A DNA stretch of 5,164 nucleotides from an uncultured Moheibacter sp. (GTDB lineage: Bacteria; Bacteroidota; Bacteroidia; Flavobacteriales; Weeksellaceae), in the NCBI GenBank assembly GCA_937875605.1, contig CALLXZ010000079.1, forward strand, positions 1 to 5,164. Reading direction: 5' to 3'. Positions 5,113 through 5,164 of the stretch are shown piece by piece (position 1 is the first letter of the stretch; every line of letters starts with the position of its first letter). The notes under the pieces are model-generated. The model did no database searches. It was not told the DNA's origin and saw only the letters and a list, made by a program, of their open reading frames with translations. Both the position numbers and the translations under genes were made by a program.

Positions 5113-5164
5113 ATGAAAGCAATCCGATTATTTATTTGTTTAATTTTTCTATCCGCCACTTTAT
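5113..5164 (+). CDS. Start of a gene for an exported protein (cut by window edge)
   Basis: Seventeen codons are visible from an ATG that follows an AT-rich stretch. They read MKAIRLFICLIFLSATL, with positive residues at 2 and 5 and then a hydrophobic core with small residues toward the end, which is a typical signal peptide start. No stop occurs before the edge. Nothing can be said of the mature protein. The start codon lies 33 bases after a terminator-like hairpin, which suggests expression controlled through the leader. Confidence 0.6.
   Translation, partial: MKAIRLFICLIFLSATL

Overview
The window most likely comes from a Bacteroidota chromosome, probably a flavobacterium (class Flavobacteriia, perhaps near Chryseobacterium or Flavobacterium). 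The evidence is AT-rich intergenic DNA, starts preceded by A-rich stretches instead of Shine-Dalgarno sequences, matches to the TTG/TAnnTTTG promoter type of this phylum, the style of the ECF sigma and membrane anti-sigma pair, and the sequence character of ArgH and AcnB. No species can be named from this sequence alone. I see no rRNA, tRNA, CRISPR array, insertion sequence or phage gene.

Layout, left to right. Positions 1-844 (minus) hold the N-terminal third of an AcnB-type aconitase (aconitate hydratase B / 2-methylisocitrate dehydratase) that runs off the left edge. Its promoter is readable at 924-953, with a small palindrome where transcription should start. A 287-base divergent spacer leads to a plus-strand cluster of three genes. 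The first (1132-1881) encodes a secreted protein with degenerate WG-type repeats. The second (1940-2491) encodes an ECF sigma factor with a TTG start. The third (2488-3414) encodes a single-pass membrane protein that overlaps the sigma gene by ATGA and is the probable anti-sigma factor. The cluster converges with argH (argininosuccinate lyase, minus strand). A perfect 15-bp inverted repeat, built from four alternating copies of one heptamer, lies between them and serves as the argH terminator.

To the right of argH, about 340 to 370 bases carry no long gene but are rich in structure: a probable argH promoter, a strong plus-strand terminator-like hairpin with no gene before it (4886-4908), a 12-bp perfect palindrome with an imperfect copy 27 bases on, a small stem-loop, and a second terminator-like hairpin (5052-5079) only 33 bases before the ATG of a new gene. 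That gene starts at 5113, is cut by the window edge, and begins with a signal-peptide-like sequence.

How the parts relate: acnB (TCA or methylcitrate cycle) and argH (last step of arginine synthesis) are housekeeping genes. The sigma/anti-sigma pair is a regulatory module probably responding to an envelope signal, possibly together with the secreted WG-repeat protein just upstream. The least explained part is the 4746-5112 spacer, which could encode a small RNA, a leader with conditional termination, or both. I found no clearly new multi-gene system.
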